NCBI GenBank assembly: GCA_022606135.1
Contig: JABYQN010000003.1
Span: 1,116,001-1,180,000, forward strand
Length of the DNA: 64,000 nucleotides
Source: Fomes fomentarius
Taxonomy: Eukaryota > Basidiomycota > Agaricomycetes > Polyporales > Polyporaceae
Direction of reading: 5' to 3'
This document shows, in pieces, positions 11,167-23,900 of this stretch. Below the pieces are notes generated by a model that was given only the letters and a program-made list of their open reading frames with translations, searched no databases and was not told the origin of the DNA. Every line of letters begins with the position of its first letter. The stretch's first letter is position 1. A program made the position numbers and the translations under genes.

Positions 11167-11988
11167 TGTGCAGACTCAACCACTAGAGAGGCTAGGACGG
11201 CAACGTACCTACGTATGGCATATCCAATCGGCCCCTTATGCATACCAGCCGCTGTCCCATCCGAGTGTGCACACCATGAAAGGATTTGGGGATGAGCCCA
11301 GGAGCGTGTGCAACCTCCCAGGCTCGTCCTCAATTTCTTTTTGAATGTCGACTGACACTCAAGCTTGAGCACCAGTGCCAGTTTTAAGCAAGATAGAGAC
11401 GCAAAATTTTATGAAATGAGTGCAGGACGATCCGGAGTAGTATTGTGAGTCGGAGTGACCGCCCTAGAGTGTCGAAGTAGCGGACAAGCGTGTAAGCGCC
11501 CCATACACTGTGATATTTGAAATCTCAAAGAGTCACTCATATGACCGACCGTGGCTAGTCTCAGTACTGCACACTTGTGATTTCATGGCTTCGCAGCGTG
11601 TTGGACTGCTGTGTAATATCGGGATCCTTTTGCCGTTGCTACTACGACCTATGCCATGGAATAATCCGTTCACCAACTAGCACATCAATGCATCAATATC
11701 GAACCAAAACACCGACCGCAAGATTGACAGTCATTTGTCTCACTCGCAAATCGTAGTGTTCCCTCCGAACTATGCGACATGCAACATAGATTTTGCAGCA
11801 CATAGTGATGTCTTAAGTTAGCCAATGGTAAGAGTACAACATGCAGCAAAGGAGCGACTACGATGTGGGGGACTGGATGCGAATATACAATTGCAGTATG
11901 AAACAAGTGCATGTACGTACGATGTGCGAAGACGGACGGTATATACTATAGATAGTGCAGGAAATAGCAGAGCAGAGCAGAGTGATGA
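11167..11988. other. Intergenic, no supported gene
   Basis: 822 bp holding the presumed promoter of the 11166 gene and the 3' UTR of the next minus-strand gene. It is AT-richer than its surroundings, with no coding signal that I can support. Confidence 0.5.
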
Positions 11989-14012
11989 CTAAGTCTCATG
12001 CTCGATACCCCCGAACAACGGTTGTGGTGGATGCTGCGACGCCGCCTTCAGTGACGCGAACATGCTCGAGTAGTCGCCCAATGCTGACTGGTCGGACGTT
12101 CGAGCCGGCGGCTTGGGCAACGCCGCAGAAGGAGGAGGGGAGGCAGCAAATGGATCACGGTCCCGAGGTAATGGGTTAGACGAGCTACCTAGTGCGAGTG
12201 CGGACAGCGTTGCATCTATGGAGCCGGTTCCGGCTGTCCTCCTCCCAAACGCCGGCCGGAATGCGGCGGCAGAACGCTGCAAGTTGTCCTTGATGTTGAT
12301 GTTGAGCCCGTCCCTGTTCTTGAACATGTTCGTGAACATCTTCTTGAGCTTGACAGACGACGTGGGGAAGCGCGACTTGTCCCCCTTGTCAAATGTGATC
12401 GATTGGCGAGGCGAGGAACGGGGTGAGGAGGAAGTGGTGAATGATGAACGAGGAAGGTTGGAAAAGAGGGACGACACTGAGCTGGAGGTGGAGTGACTCG
12501 AACGAGGAGAGTTGGGGTCGGAGAGCGCAAGAGATGGTGGACGACCACGAGGAAACGACCTGCCCTCCAATGCTACTGGAGACGAGAGCGGTCGAGGGAC
12601 TGCGGTTCGAGGTGACGCTGGTTGTGGTCGTGCGGTTGTAGGAGACTGATGGGATCGCGGATGAGTATGACCTCCTCTGATATTCACTGGTAGACTAACC
12701 TGTTGCTGTACACTCCTTTTATCCCACTCGAACTCGACTATACTCTTCGCAGACCAATTGTCCTCAACGGGCGTTTCCTGTGCATTGGGCGTGAGTACTT
12801 GTCGCACGCACACACAAGTGATCCATGATACTCACGTCGCCAATGATGACATAAGATCGATTTTGTCTCAGTTTAGAGCTCTGAGGACTCTCTTGCGACG
12901 CGTCTTGACCAGAGAACCTCCCTAGTGCCCCAACACTCTGCAACCGTGCTCGTGGCTGCATACTAGCTTGCAGCAGAACCGCGTCGTTTGTGGACAGCTT
13001 CAACGACGTTCGCTTCTCCCTTGGTATCCGCTGGCCTATCGGTGACGGAGGTACGGAGGCTTCGAGCTCTGCAAGTGCCTCTACAACCTCGATCTCGGGT
13101 ATGCTGGCGGCAGACGCCAGCACCTCCTGCATGTCTCGTTCTGAAAAAGAAGCGCGAGGAAGGGTGCGAACCGGAAGGAAGGCCTGATCGTGTTCGCCAA
13201 TGAGCAGTGCTTGAACATACTCGCTGAACTGCACAAGCTCATTGATGACTTCTGTGCAGTCACCGACGAACAGGTTGAGGGCCTCTATGAACCAGAACAC
13301 GGTGTCTTCATCGACTTCGGGAGGAGGGTCCGATTCACTTGCGCGTGACAGAACGGATTCCATTCCAGAGAATAGGTCCACTGCTGCCGCGAGTTGGTCG
13401 AGGACTTCCCAGGTACTGAACGCGTCCTGCTCGAGAGGCGAGTATTGTTGATAATCTGCGGGGCTGAAGATTGCAGTGTTGATAGTAGGGAGGTACAAAT
13501 CCGCAGCCGCGTACTCAAGAACATCCTCGTCGTCTATGGGATCCACCAGGGTGTCGTGTTGTGATACTCGATGAGGCAAGTTCAGGGTAGGCGGTCGATG
13601 TGGTGCGGGTGGCGCGGGTTCCTTGATCAGAGGAATATTGTTTGGAGCAATGTAGTTGGCGGTCGTCGCTGGTAGGCTTATTGACCGATTATGTGAGGGG
13701 GTAGAGGGCGAACGGGAATAACCTCCTGGGGATATCGCGTCTTCAGACGCGTAGCAGTCGTATATCCAGAGATCATCCATGGTCACTTCAGGATTTGGAC
13801 TTATGGGGCCGGTCGTGTCCTGCACATTGTAGTACGGCCCTTTTGTACCAACTAGTACAACGCGTCCAGTGAGCCGGACGGGGCAATAAGAACCGAATGG
13901 GGCACTCACTTGGAGACCTCTGACCAGGGTAGCGCGCGTACGCGAAGCGTGTACGGTAAGGGCTAAGCTCCTCGCTCTCGTTAATGGGAGAAAGAATGGC
14001 TAAGCCAGGCAT
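11989..14012 (-). CDS. Unrecognised 635-residue low-complexity protein
   Basis: No family recognised. Exons on the minus strand: 14012-13910, 13851-12836, 12777-11989 (1908 nt, whole frame). The start is the ATG of MPGLAILSPINE; an open frame further upstream has only a TTG. The N-terminus has aromatic and acidic residues (KGPYYNVQDTTGP, MDDLWIYDCYASED). The middle is acidic and helical (DEDTVFWFIEALNLFVGDC, EIEVVEALAELEASVPP). The C-terminal 270 residues are Ser/Pro/Arg-rich with RSSPRQS-like patches, a basic KLKKMFTNMFKNRDG segment, and end near LFGGIEHET. The mix of disordered Ser/Pro/Arg stretches suggests a regulatory or scaffold protein, which is inference only. Confidence 0.75.
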
Positions 14013-15430
14013 GGTACTTGACACGAATAATGGAGATCGTTCGGAGGAGTCGTCCAATCACCTTCGTGATATATGCCACAAGCGTCGCGCCGGAGCCGTG
14101 GAGGAAGCCGTTAAATAAGTTTGGAAAGCCAGCCTTTGCGCGATAGCCAGATGGAGAATAAGAGGAGAGCAGGATCCAATGTATAAAGAACAGGAGAAGG
14201 GCGGGTGTGGAGGCGCGGTGCCGTCCGTCGTTGCAGTCTTCGCTGCCTCGATGGCTATAAGGAGATGGTCGGCGGGACGATTGGCGCCAAATCATGACTT
14301 TGATGCGATCAACACTCCTGGACGTCATCCTATTAACCGACTACCGCTACGCCCGCTCCAGCCTCCCTCGGATTACAGGAGAACGACTGCGGCGGTTGCT
14401 CCTTAGAGGTTCCGCACAATCATCACGATATGAGCACTACATAGTAGTATGGTGCAATGTCCCGTTAGCTTGCAGAAGCTCGATCCTGCGATCATAGGAT
14501 CCACCAAGATGCAGACCAGCTGTTATCGGCTGACGGGGTACATATGCCGGGTGAAACCAAGCAGTTCTGTTCTTGGCGTTGGCAGACTATCAAGGTCCTA
14601 CTTATGAGTGTTACATCTTACATGTTCTGAGCGTCCGCGCTATATCTACTGGTATCCAGGCCAGCCCGACTGTGCAACCGTCAACAGAGCGTCAAGGCAT
14701 CGTTCTTGCTCGCCTACATATTTGAATACCACACAGCTGGCAGTCGCACGCCACATCATCTGCGGAGTTGTCAGACTTCTGCTCGTTCTCATGTTCACAT
14801 TCGGGCACAACCTGACAAGCGAATCAAGAGGCCTCAATCAATGCATTGTTAGACCCTACTCATGAATGCGGAAGAAAGTGAGGGTGACGAATGAGACGGT
14901 GAGAAGAAAACTCTCATTGACACTGGTTCCATGGGGCCCGACCAGGGTATCTTCTGAGCAACGAACTTCGAAGCTCGTCTTCATTGGAGCAGGTTCGAAA
15001 GATGTAACTGCTCAGAAGCGACCGCGGTCAGACAAGTCTGTCGAGGAAGTGAAATGTAATGATATTCGAACTCACTGAGTTGCTGACATGTTACATCTCA
15101 GCTTCTGATACCTGAAACACGACCAATAGACTCATTCACAGCCGCGGAAGAGACACCGTCGATGATGATAAGAGGTCAGGAATCGGACGACGAGGAAGGT
15201 GAGCAATTGTGGCAGATCTGAACACAGGCACCAGAAGGGTGCGTTGGACAGGCATTTGACGAGATGAAGTACAATTGCTGTTTGCTGTCAGGCGTCCAAA
15301 GTGGCAACCGCACCTATACCATTGCAAAGAACATCTTACAACGTAATAGAGATCAGACGCGTCCAAAGTATCGGAAATGAGACAAGTGGGACGTAGCACT
15401 GCGGAAGCCTACAAGAAATACACGTAAATG
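14013..15430. other. Intergenic, no supported gene
   Basis: 1.4 kb between the start of the 14012 gene and the NUP53 stop. Scattered short open frames have no recognisable motif. The right part likely includes the NUP53 3' UTR. Confidence 0.45.
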
Positions 15431-16917
15431 CTACCACCCAAAAATCAGATCCGACACCTGGCCCAGAACGCCCTTGGAAGGCGATTGCTGGATGTTCGAG
15501 GCGGAGGCTGGGAGGAGTGGAGTCTGGGAAACAGGTGCCGGTGCAGGAACACCTGCGCCAGGACGACGGAACGCGGACGCCGACGGGGCCAGTTTTATTG
15601 GCGTCCCAACAGTGGGCGGGGACGGCTCCCCTCCGCGAGGAGTGCCAAAGCGCGGAACGAGCTCGTCGACATTCATGCGGGACGTAAAGCCATTCGACGT
15701 TGGGGAAGTGTTCATTGCGTCAGGGCTAGCGGCGAAGAACTCTGGCGATTGAGCTGCGCTTCGAATAAGGGAAGATCCGAGCAGTGCTTCCGCCTGGGCA
15801 GGATCCTATGGAATCAATAGTCAATGTGACGTTGATGTGTAGAAGAGATAGGAGTTAAACACACAGCCCACTTCGCACCAACCATCCAAGCACCGTTCAG
15901 AATCTCGCCATTCTTGCGTACGGCACGGAAGGCCTCTCCGGGACGCAGATAACCGATCCGGAAGCAGTTGAGAAGCTCAGAGCTTTGTTCTGCGTCAGTC
16001 GTTTCCCCAAGAGAACGGAAGTATTCCACCGTGACGCTATACTTGTCCGGTGGGTAGCCAAAGACAATGATGTAGATCGGTTGTGAATTTTGTTGTGCGG
16101 GTGAGGCTTGCTTCGGAGTGGAAGGATGGGGTGATCGAAACACAGATACTCGACTTTGAGATGATTCAAAGGCATTCTATAGAGTTTCAATTAGAAACAA
16201 GGCTAGCTTGGGATAGAACATACTTACTCGTTGTGAAAATCTCGAGGATGACTCAGGTATCTCATTGATTATATCGTTCACCGAGGCTGTCGGTGGCGCA
16301 TCTTCGTCTGCGAGGGTCTGCCTCTGCCTTTGTCTACAGGTGGTTTATAACAAAAGCAACTGCGTTGACGTAGACACTCACCTGGAGCTCTCAAACATCG
16401 AGTCCATGCCGAAGTCCGAGACGGAACCCCCTGAGAAGGTGTGATTCAGCTTCGCCTTTGTTGGCACCATGGGTGGGTCCTCCCTAGGACCGCCAGGGGG
16501 CGATGACTATAGCATCCGCATGAGCACCACTTGACAAGTGCAGCAGCTTTATGATATCCTTACACTACTTTGATTGGCCGACTACAATAGACGCGTCAGG
16601 CTATTACTCATGAGAAAAGGATAAATTATGCGTACCAAGAGGTACCCAGGTTGGTAATGACTTCGCGACTGGGACATATTCTCATTCAGAGGCGAGCCCA
16701 TACCAAGCGAAGATGTCATGCTCATCCCCAACGAGCTACCACGAACGCTGGGACTTGCAGCCGTCTGGTTCAAGTTAGACATACCGGCCACGCTGAACGG
16801 AGAGCCATTGTATTGTACTGAATGGGAGTGCGAGTGAGAGTGCGAAAATGGTGACCGTTGTTCTTGGCCGCTGCCGTTGGACGAACTCGTCGGGAAAGAA
16901 GAGCCGCTTTGGAACAT
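15431..16917 (-). CDS. NUP53: Nucleoporin NUP53/NUP35 family
   Basis: A 405-residue inner-ring nucleoporin. Exons on the minus strand: 16917-16636, 16581-16564, 16506-16382, 16333-16228, 16176-15865, 15805-15431 (1218 nt). The N-terminus is Ser/Gly/Asn-rich, with FQSG and SRSHYQPGYLL. Then come KAKLNHTFSGG, DFGMDSMFESS and DEDAPPTASVNDIINEIP, all usual in fungal Nup53. The Nup35-type RRM fold runs from IYIIVFGYPPDKY through FRIGYLRPGEAF to GAWMVGAKWA. The protein ends VLGQVSDLIFGW, matching the amphipathic membrane-binding helix of the family. Exon 2 is 18 nt. The frame is open upstream to 17184 but only from a GTG, so the ATG at 16917 is used. Confidence 0.92.
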
Positions 16918-17238
16918 GGTGGGCAGAGAAGTGGGAGGTGTTGAAGACGCGACCACGATGTGCGTGACCGACTTGTTTCTCGGCAGATATTGGGCGTCTA
17001 GCAAAAGACGCGCTGCGGCATTCCCCGAAAGTTCAAACGCGACGCACGTGACGTAATCGCGCCAATCGCGTCCTGAGATTTGTACAGCTGAGTACTTTTC
17101 CAAGCTCTCGAAGTCTCTCGTAAGAACTTGACTCAGGCTCTTCGCACTGCGTTTAAAAACAATTTGTGCCTCTGGGGTCTGCACAAAATCAAATCCGACA
17201 CTCTACCAGCACGCTTTACTGCTACGAGATAATCTGCA
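16918..17238. promoter_or_regulatory. Shared divergent promoter, NUP53 / ZPR1
   Basis: 321 bp between the two divergent start codons. It must contain both 5' UTRs. No clear TATA box seen. Confidence 0.55.
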
Positions 17239-19041
17239 ATGTCCTCAAATTCTGAACTCTTCCCCACAATTGGATCAGTTGCAGACCGAACGGAGAACCT
17301 TTCCGTTGAGGCCCAAACAGTGGAAGTCACTCTCGACGAGGAGAGGCCGGTGCAGGAGATTGAGTCGCTATGCATGCGATGTGAAGAACAGGTATGTACT
17401 TCCCTGTGCAGATGAACACGAGGTCGAACTCAGCCGTACTCAGGGAGTTACTAGACTCCTACTGACCTCGATCCCATACTTCCGCGAGGTCATCGTTATG
17501 TCTTTTCGCTGCGAGCACTGCGGCTTCTCAAATAATGAGGTGCAATCTGCGGGCGCCATACGACGTAAGTTCACTGTGGACCCAGTTTTCCTCATCATTT
17601 TCACTTACCTTCTAGCACGTTTCAGCCGAAGGTGCTGTGTACACCGTCCGTGTGCTTTCAAGAGATGACCTTGACCGACAAATCGTCAAGTCGAACACAT
17701 GCACCGTCAGCATCCCTGAATTTGAGCTCACGATCCCTCCAGGGCGGGGGCAACTAACGACGATCGAAGGACTCATCCGCGATATCAACACTGACCTCAG
17801 CGCGGACCAGCCGCTTCGCCGGATAGAGAATCCCGCGGCGTACGAGAAAATCGAACACATCCTGGCACGCTGTCGCGAGATCGTCCCAGGGGGCGATGAC
17901 GACGAGGAGCGGGACAAGGATGCGACTGGCCAAGTGGAAACCAAAAAGGCGTCAGAAATCGATATTCCTCTCAAGCCCTTCACCGTCCGTCTGGACGATC
18001 CCTCTGGCAACTCCTTTGCCGAGTTCGTGGGCAGTATGGCTGATCCAAAGTGGAACATGCGCCCGTACCACCGAACTCGCCAGCAGAACATCGAGCTTGG
18101 ACTTGTCGCATCTGACGAGCCTGCGCCGGAGCCGGAGAAGGAGAAGGAGGCGGAGGCGCAGGAGCAGGAGCAGATCGGCGGTGGCTTGGAGGGCGAGAAT
18201 GAGGAGATCTTCACCTTCCCTGGCACCTGCTCGAGTTGTGGACATCCGTCCAACACACTGATCAAGAAGGTCAACATTCCGTACTTCAAGGTATGTCGAT
18301 TCCCTATGCTATACCCATAGACTTGCTATCGAACGCACGCTCTTCAGGATATCTTGATCATGTCAACAAATTGTGACCTGTGCGGATACCGTGACAATGA
18401 AGTCAAATCTGGCGCTGCTATCTCGCCTCAAGGCAAGCGCATCATCCTCAAGGTGGAAGACCGGGAGGACCTCAGCCGCGATATCCTGAAGGTATGGCGA
18501 CTCGGTCATCATTCATGATCCCTTGAAGCTGACTTAAATCAGAGCGAATCATGTGGTCTCAACATACCGGAGATAGAGCTGGTGCTACAGGCTGGCACAC
18601 TCGGTGGTCGGTTCACCACGCTTGAGGGTATCCTAGATCAGGTGTACGAGGAACTCTCTGAGAAGGTGTTTGCCTCTGGGGATGCCGCGTCTAATGACCA
18701 TACCGCGTTCGAGACGTTTCTCAAGAAGCTCAAAGCGGTACGTCGACTCCTGTTCACCTTGCGCAGTATCTATCTCACGCCTTCGTCTGCAGGTCAAGAA
18801 TGCTGATCATCCATTCACGCTGATCCTGGACGATCCGCTCGCCAACTCGTATCTACAGAATCTCTACGCTCCCGATCCTGACCCTAACATGACGATTGAG
18901 GTGTACGACCGGACCTGGGAGCAGAACGAGGAGCTTGGGTTGAACGATATGAAGGTGGAGAATTACGAGGAGGATGCAGATGATTCCAAGAAGGACACGC
19001 GGCTCTCGTTAGAGGCGCAGGATACCAACAAGCCAGCATAG
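17239..19041 (+). CDS. ZPR1: Zinc-finger protein ZPR1
   Basis: A 508-residue protein with duplicated C4 zinc finger plus beta-domain units. Zpr1 acts as a chaperone for translation factor eEF1A and shuttles to the nucleus. Exons 17239-17391, 17444-17564, 17626-18290, 18348-18491, 18543-18737, 18793-19041 (1527 nt). The first finger is CMRC (45/48) with CEHC (74/77), the second CSSC with CDLC. Each is followed by the ZPR1 signature ([28 protein letters not shown]) and by long conserved stretches ([37 protein letters not shown]). Paired DDPSGNSF and [12 protein letters not shown] motifs close each half. Between the halves is an acidic Glu/Gln-rich linker. Six exons, no anomalies. Confidence 0.95.
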
Positions 19042-19328
19042 CCTGTGCTATAGCCATACTAACAGACAGATGCTAGCTTGAATATTTGCAGTCGCAAACT
19101 TGTACGTTATTAGCTAGTTGTGTAGAGTAGTAGATGTAGCAAATAGCACTGTGATGTTACATCCGACGAGTCATGGCAGGTGTATCACTAATAGGTACAG
19201 TGTTGGCGTCTAAGTGCGATGACGTATATGTATTGGCATTGGGGTTGCGATCGGGGAGCCTCAGCAACTCTCCCCAGAACACCGACTCTGATAACCCGCC
19301 ACAGCTAGTATCTTCATCGCAGTACCAA

Positions 19329-20499
19329 ATGTCTGGCGAGGGAAGCACGGTCAATCGATGGATCCCACTTGAGAGCAATCCCGAGGTATTGTTAGCGGTG
19401 GCTCAAAGCATCATCGTGAACTGAACACGCACTGCTGCTTATATTAGGTTCTCACCGAAGTGAGTCCACACTTATACACTCAGTCACCCGTATTATGAAA
19501 AGTGACAGACATTAGTGGTCAGTAAATGCGGGTCTTGTGAAGAGTCAAGCGCACTTCGAGGACATCTATGGACTTGACAACGAGGTGAACACCGCTTATG
19601 ACGCGCCACGACCTTCACTGATAGTTGTGAGCGGACTTTAGTTGCTTGCGATGGTCTCGCAGCCTGTGAAAGCAGTGCTGCTCGTGTTCCCAATCACAGG
19701 TGTGTACGAGCAAAAGAGGCGGGAGGAAGATAGAAGAATCGCGACTGAGGGTCAATATCCGGTCGATCCGACTGTATTCTGGATGAAGCAGACGGTATCA
19801 CAAGACCCCCTCCCTTGTAATGTACGGTTCACATATGGCTCATATATAGATCTCAAATGCGTGTGGGACAATGGCGTTGCTACATGCACTCATCAACGTA
19901 AGGTCTCCTTGTGGTTGCCATAGGGTCGTTGAGGCTCATTCATCCACAAACAATGTTAGTCGGACGTGACCTATGCCCCGGAGAGTCCAATCCAGAAGTT
20001 CATCGATATCTGCAAAGGTGAGTAGTCCTACAGAGACTCGGTGCCACTCAGACGCAGACGCTCATTGAATGTCATGGATTGCATAGACAAGACGCCACTT
20101 GAACGTGCCAATATCTTGGAGACAACGCCCCTCTTTGCGAACATTCACGCTGCAGCGGCATCTGGAGGCCAGAGTGCCATCCCTACTGACCTACAAACGG
20201 ATTTGCACTTCACCGCGTTTGTGCAGGCTCCAAGCCCGTCATCGCGCGAGGAGGGTATTCTTCTCCCTCCGGAAAGAATGAGGATCTTGGAACTTGATGG
20301 CAGGCGTGACGGCCCGGTGGATCGTGGTGCAAGCACAGATTTTTTGAAGGTGTGCCGGATGAGCATGTTCGCACTATTGATATATTGCTGACCCAATGCG
20401 CAGGATGTTGCGAAGATCGTCAAGGACATCTACGTCGCTCATACGGCGAGCATGCAGTTTAGCCTGATTGCGCTCTCGAGCGGTCCTGCGTTGGACTAG
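19329..20499 (+). CDS. Ubiquitin C-terminal hydrolase, UCH family (YUH1/UCHL3-like)
   Basis: A 251-residue peptidase C12 enzyme that removes small adducts from the ubiquitin C-terminus. Exons 19329-19385, 19448-19459, 19516-19584, 19642-19794, 19850-19897, 19960-20017, 20087-20349, 20404-20499 (756 nt). Landmarks: RWIPLESNPEVLTEW, then DIYGLDNELLAM, then ISNACGTMALLHAL with catalytic Cys102, DLHFTAFVQ with catalytic His173, and ILELDGRRDGPVDRG with catalytic Asp203. The C-terminus ends LSSGPALD. Length and domain order are those of the short UCHs without extensions. Exon 2 is only 12 nt (VLTE). The gene lies 287 bp downstream of ZPR1 on the same strand. Confidence 0.94.
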
Positions 20500-20922
20500 G
20501 TTGACTAGGAGAACAAATATTGAAGTTACCATGGGAAAGTAAGAAAGAGGACAAAGTGGTCGAACTGATATCGGATGATAATGTCATCATGTATATCCCT
20601 CTGTAACCATTGACTCCGATAAGTGCCACCACGCGAAGTCGCGAACAAGAACAATGTCATTGAACAACGCGTGCCGCTAGAACGGTGTTCGGTATTTGAA
20701 CTCTGGACTAGCGATCGAGGATGGTTTACGTACAGCCATGAGTCCTTCTCCAGTGCGAAACGGTAAGCATGCCGGACCGATGCCGGTGACGTACAAGAGC
20801 GATCGGGCTATTACGAGCTATTTGTAGTGTAGACGCCTGTGGGAGAAAAGGACAAGAAGGGCGAGCGCGCCATCGCTGAGCCACTGTGCGTGCTCGCTGT
20901 CGCCATCGTCTCTCATTGTCCG
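20500..20922. promoter_or_regulatory. Promoter region of the ABCC transporter
   Basis: 423 bp between the UCH stop and the transporter start. An in-frame extension back to 20839 begins with GTG, so it was not used as the start. Confidence 0.45.
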
Positions 20923-23900
20923 ATGTCCGCTGCGTTCAAGTGCCGCGGCGACCCCGAAGGCTGGGGCCCTGTCTCTCGGCTACGCCCGTTCGACCTGACA
21001 TCATGCTTCGAGGAAGGCGCCATCCTCTCACCTCTCTTGACCGTCCTCCTCATTTTCGCTCTCGTCGCTTGCTATCTCCATCGCCGACATGATGTTCAAC
21101 CAAGATGCAGAAAGAGCGTGTGGACACTCAGGACAAAGCTGGTGCGTTTTATATGTTGCATGCACGCGCCTGTGATTCCCAACCTCATCTATATAACCTA
21201 TTAAACTATTTTAGTTGCTTCTGTCCATTGCGTGCGCTGCAAGCTGCGCTAACCTAATCTTTGTCCTGGTCACGGCTATACCAGTCGCATTCTTCCCACT
21301 CTACGTGCTCGAGGTTGCCGCGCTTCTAGTTACGCCAGTTCTCACCTCGCTAAATCATTACCGCTCTCGCACGTCATCGTCTGTGCTCCTTCTCTTTTGG
21401 CCTGCATATACTCTTGCGACACTCGTATGGGTTCGCACCGCGTCCGACACTCTCTATGCAGCCTCCTTCCCTGTCATTGCGGTCAGAGGTGGCATCGCTC
21501 TCCTTGGATCGGTTTCTTTGGTGTTGGAATGCCTAGGGCCCGAATTGACACCACCAAACAGCCCTCAACACTTTGAGAAGGGACATGCAGAAAGTCCACT
21601 TCTAACGGCAAACATATTCAGCCTATGGACCTTCAGCTGGATGAACAAATTGATGAAGAAGGGAGTGCAGGAGTACATCACGGAGAATGACTTGCCGGGT
21701 TTGCGTCCCGAAGACGAAACTGTTGCTCTCGGAAACAGGCTTAAGAGTGCTATGGACAAACAGTACGTGTCATTTTGACCTGGTCGTTTGCTTGGTGCTT
21801 ACCCTCATCATCAAGTTCTTCGCTCTGGGTTGCTTTGTTCACAGCTTATGGCGGACCCTACGCGTTTGCTCTCTGTCTCAAGCTCATTCAGGACAGTCTG
21901 GCATTCCTGCAGCCGCAGCTACTCCGATGGCTGTTATATTACATCGCGTCGTACCAGTCTTCTAGGTATAATGGCAACGAGAGCCCCAGTCCAGTGGAGG
22001 GTTTCGCCATAGCCGCCATTATGTTTGGTGCTTCCATCGCTCAGACCGTCATTCTACACCAGGTACACCCGGTTTGTACCTGCGTGTTTATTTCTTGCTG
22101 AGATTGCCAACTTCCAATAGTACTTCCAACACTGCTATGAGACTGGTATGAGAGTCCGCTCCGGACTAATTACCGCCATCTACCAGAAGGCGTTGGTCCT
22201 TTCGAACGACGGTCGTAGCAGTGCCTCCGGAGACATCGTGAACCTGATGTCAGTCGACGCGGCACGTCTACAAGATCTGTGCACGTATGGACTGATCGCC
22301 ATTTCTGGTCCGTTCCAAGTGCGTACATTCGTCTTTTGCTACACATACACTTTATTGACACGTTGCCGGAGATCATGCTGGCATTTGTGTCATTGTACAA
22401 TATCATGGGCTGGCCGGCCTTTGTCGGTGTAGCAATCATGATAGTGTCAATTCCTCTGAACACACTTATTGCTCGGTTCTTGAAGAGGCTTCAGGAGCAG
22501 CAGATGAAGAACAGAGACAAGCGGACGCGTCTTATGTCCGATTTGCTCGCCAATATTCGCAGGTTCGTGGTACGGTAGTGAACGTCAACGTCTTGGCTCA
22601 CCTATAACATCAAGCATCAAACTGTACGCTTGGGAGAATGCGTTCATTCGATGGATCTCTGCCGTCCGGAATGATCAAGAGCTGAAAATGCTTCGCAAGA
22701 TCGGTGTCTTTACTGTAAGTGAGCTGATAATGGCTTTTCCCTTTTAACTCTGACGAACGATTTTGCCAGTCTCTTAACAATTCCCTTTGGACCGGTGTGC
22801 CACGTACGTCCGACTGATTGAATTCTCACTATTACGCTCAACTCGGTCATGTCAGTGCTTGTCGCATTCAGTTCTTTCGCGGTTGCGGCATACACATCAG
22901 AGTCGCCGTTGACGTCGGACAAGATCTTCCCTGCCATTTCGCTGTATATGCTGCTGCAATTTCCTCTCAGCATGGTACGTACCTGATGGACTAGCAAACC
23001 CCTCACAGACTAGTGATGTTGACGCTCGCTCCGCAGATCAGCATGGTGACCTCGAACATCATCGAAGCCCTTGTGTCCATCAAGCGACTCTCCGCTTTCT
23101 TTAGCGCTGACGAGCTTCAACCGGATGTTCGCCAGGTCGCTGAGTCCAATAAGCTCGATTATGGCGATGTTGTCGTTTCGATCACCGATGGTGAATTCTG
23201 TTGGAACAGGAATGCGGTATCGTCCACATTAGAGAGCATTAACGTCACCGTTCGTAAGGGCGAATTGCTCGGTGTCCTTGGTCGCGTCGGTGCAGGGAAG
23301 GTGCGTCATAGACCTGGTATCGTGAGGAGGTAGGTCTCATTCCTCATTCATGGCTACATAGACGAGCTTGTTGTCAGCGGTTGTTGGAGAGATGATACGC
23401 ACCGACGGAGAGGTCGAAGTCTTAGGCTCAATATCATACGCGCCTCAGAACCCTTGGTGCGTCCGTCGTCTGCAAAGTAGCCCACGATATCCAGCGCTAA
23501 ATATGGATCTGTAGGATTATGAGTGCCACAATTAGAGAAAACATCCTATTCTCGCATAAGTATGACGAAGTATTCTACAACCTCGTGTTAGATGGTATGT
23601 GGCAGTGTTGTTCATGAACCTCATGTGTCCTGACGAGATCCTTATAGCTTGCGCTCTCCGTCCGGATTTGGCGCTGTTGTCAGATGGAGATATGACTGAA
23701 GTTGGCGAGAAAGGTGAGCGAAATCGATAATCGCGCAAGAGAGATATTGACTATTTATGTGCAGGAATTACTGTAAGGGACCAGTCTCAGCAAGCTACTC
23801 TGAATTACTGATATTGATCAATATCCAGCTGAGTGGAGGTCAGCGTGCCCGTGTTGCATTAGCACGCGCTGTGTATGCTAGAGCGGATCTGTAAGATCCC

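Noticed and set aside
16918..17184. N-terminal extension of NUP53 in the open frame
   Set aside because: It begins only with GTG, overlaps the divergent promoter, and is not part of the family; the first ATG is at 16917.
17612..18289. 225-codon minus-strand open frame inside ZPR1
   Set aside because: Shadow of the ZPR1 exon; low-complexity Ser/Arg composition and no family motif.
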